Shown here piece after piece: positions 63,780 through 64,000 of a stretch of 64,000 nt of DNA. Position 1 is the first letter of the stretch. The number at the start of each line of letters is the position of its first letter. The notes below the pieces were generated by a model. It searched no databases. It was not told where the DNA came from and saw nothing but the letters and a program-made list of their open reading frames with translations. Position numbers and translations under genes: made by a program. The DNA is from Vibrio syngnathi. Lineage in GTDB: Bacteria; Pseudomonadota; Gammaproteobacteria; Enterobacterales; Vibrionaceae. Where the stretch lies: contig NZ_CP017917.1 in assembly GCF_002119525.1 (NCBI RefSeq), positions 992,001 through 1,056,000 on the forward strand, given 5' to 3'.

Positions 63780-64000
63780 TTGTACTGCCTTCTCAAGTTG
63801 GAGTAACGCATAACGCTTAAGTATTTATCCGCTGTCGTAGCACAATAGATAAATACCTGTTGGACTTGGCCGCTTCTATCTATGAAATTTGCTTTAAAGC
63901 GTACCTACGTTCGACTTTTATAGCTAGCAGAGGAAAACTGCAAGCCGTTCACTTTCCACTTCTAGCTACCAATTTGTCTACAGAGACTATACCCGTTGCA
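63780..64000. other. Likely next cassette junction at window edge
   Basis: AAGTATTTATC (63819-63829) and GATAAATACC (63850-63859) form an inverted repeat around CGCTGTCGTAGCACAATA. In cargo sense the gene leader begins at AAGCGTTATGCGTTACTCC, which would be a GTTRRRY-like crossover point. No open reading frame is complete to the window end. Confidence 0.4.

Overview
The window reads as a gammaproteobacterial chromosome segment, most likely from a marine Vibrio (Splendidus-like). Evidence: Vibrio-type gene content (YejABEF, rbs operon, an NspS/MbaA-like pair, a CSS-motif EAL protein, BCCT transporter), about 43-45% GC, rho-independent terminators between units, and a small element with TAATACCAATC ends of the kind scattered in vibrios. 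I saw no tRNA, rRNA, CRISPR array, prophage or integrase gene.

Layout. 1-6.3 kb: aerotolerance (Bat) operon on the minus strand: MoxR ATPase, DUF58, DUF4381, BatA, BatB/C-like and the start of BatD. 6.4-8.9 kb: octaheme TPR cytochrome c. 9-12.5 kb: a divergent pair of closely related secreted sulfatases. 12.8-18 kb: small stress, envelope and enzyme genes (UPF0319, GNAT, fasciclin, YgjV, PhzF, LysE) with a decayed cupin/GNAT locus. 18.4-23.7 kb: two signalling modules, an NspS/MbaA-like polyamine sensor pair and a periplasmic molybdopterin-fold protein next to a degenerate GGDEF protein. 24.1-28.7 kb: a cbb3-type oxidase operon whose CcoP is fused to a triheme dehydrogenase-type cytochrome. 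29-30.6 kb: small unknown protein and a prolyl-aminopeptidase-like hydrolase. 31-39.9 kb: divergent LysR plus a six-gene operon (RidA, aldehyde dehydrogenase, dipeptidase-like protein, BCCT transporter, a large unknown and DUF3726), probably a catabolic pathway for a betaine-like or amino-acid-like compound. 40.2-48 kb: S4 protein, yejABEF-type peptide ABC transporter, nuclease/phosphatase-fold protein. 48.4-55.4 kb: a solo winged-helix regulator and rbsDACBKR with two perfect LacI-type operators. 55.5-57.8 kb: LprI-like protein and CSS-EAL phosphodiesterase.

From about 57.9 kb the character changes. A truncated DoxX-like gene marks the edge of an accessory region in which every intact cargo gene lies on the minus strand, most are followed by a related repeat of about 110 bp, and several repeats are interrupted by internally deleted IS110-family (IS1111-like) remnants on the plus strand. 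I read this as the distal end of a gene-cassette array with attC-like sites hit by an attC-targeting IS; the cassette interpretation is inference.

A second window-wide pattern is that at least six unrelated genes carry short tandem repeats (9, 16 or 18 bp units) at or just past their stop codons. In two of them each 9-bp unit carries an in-frame stop, giving arrays of five and seven consecutive stops.
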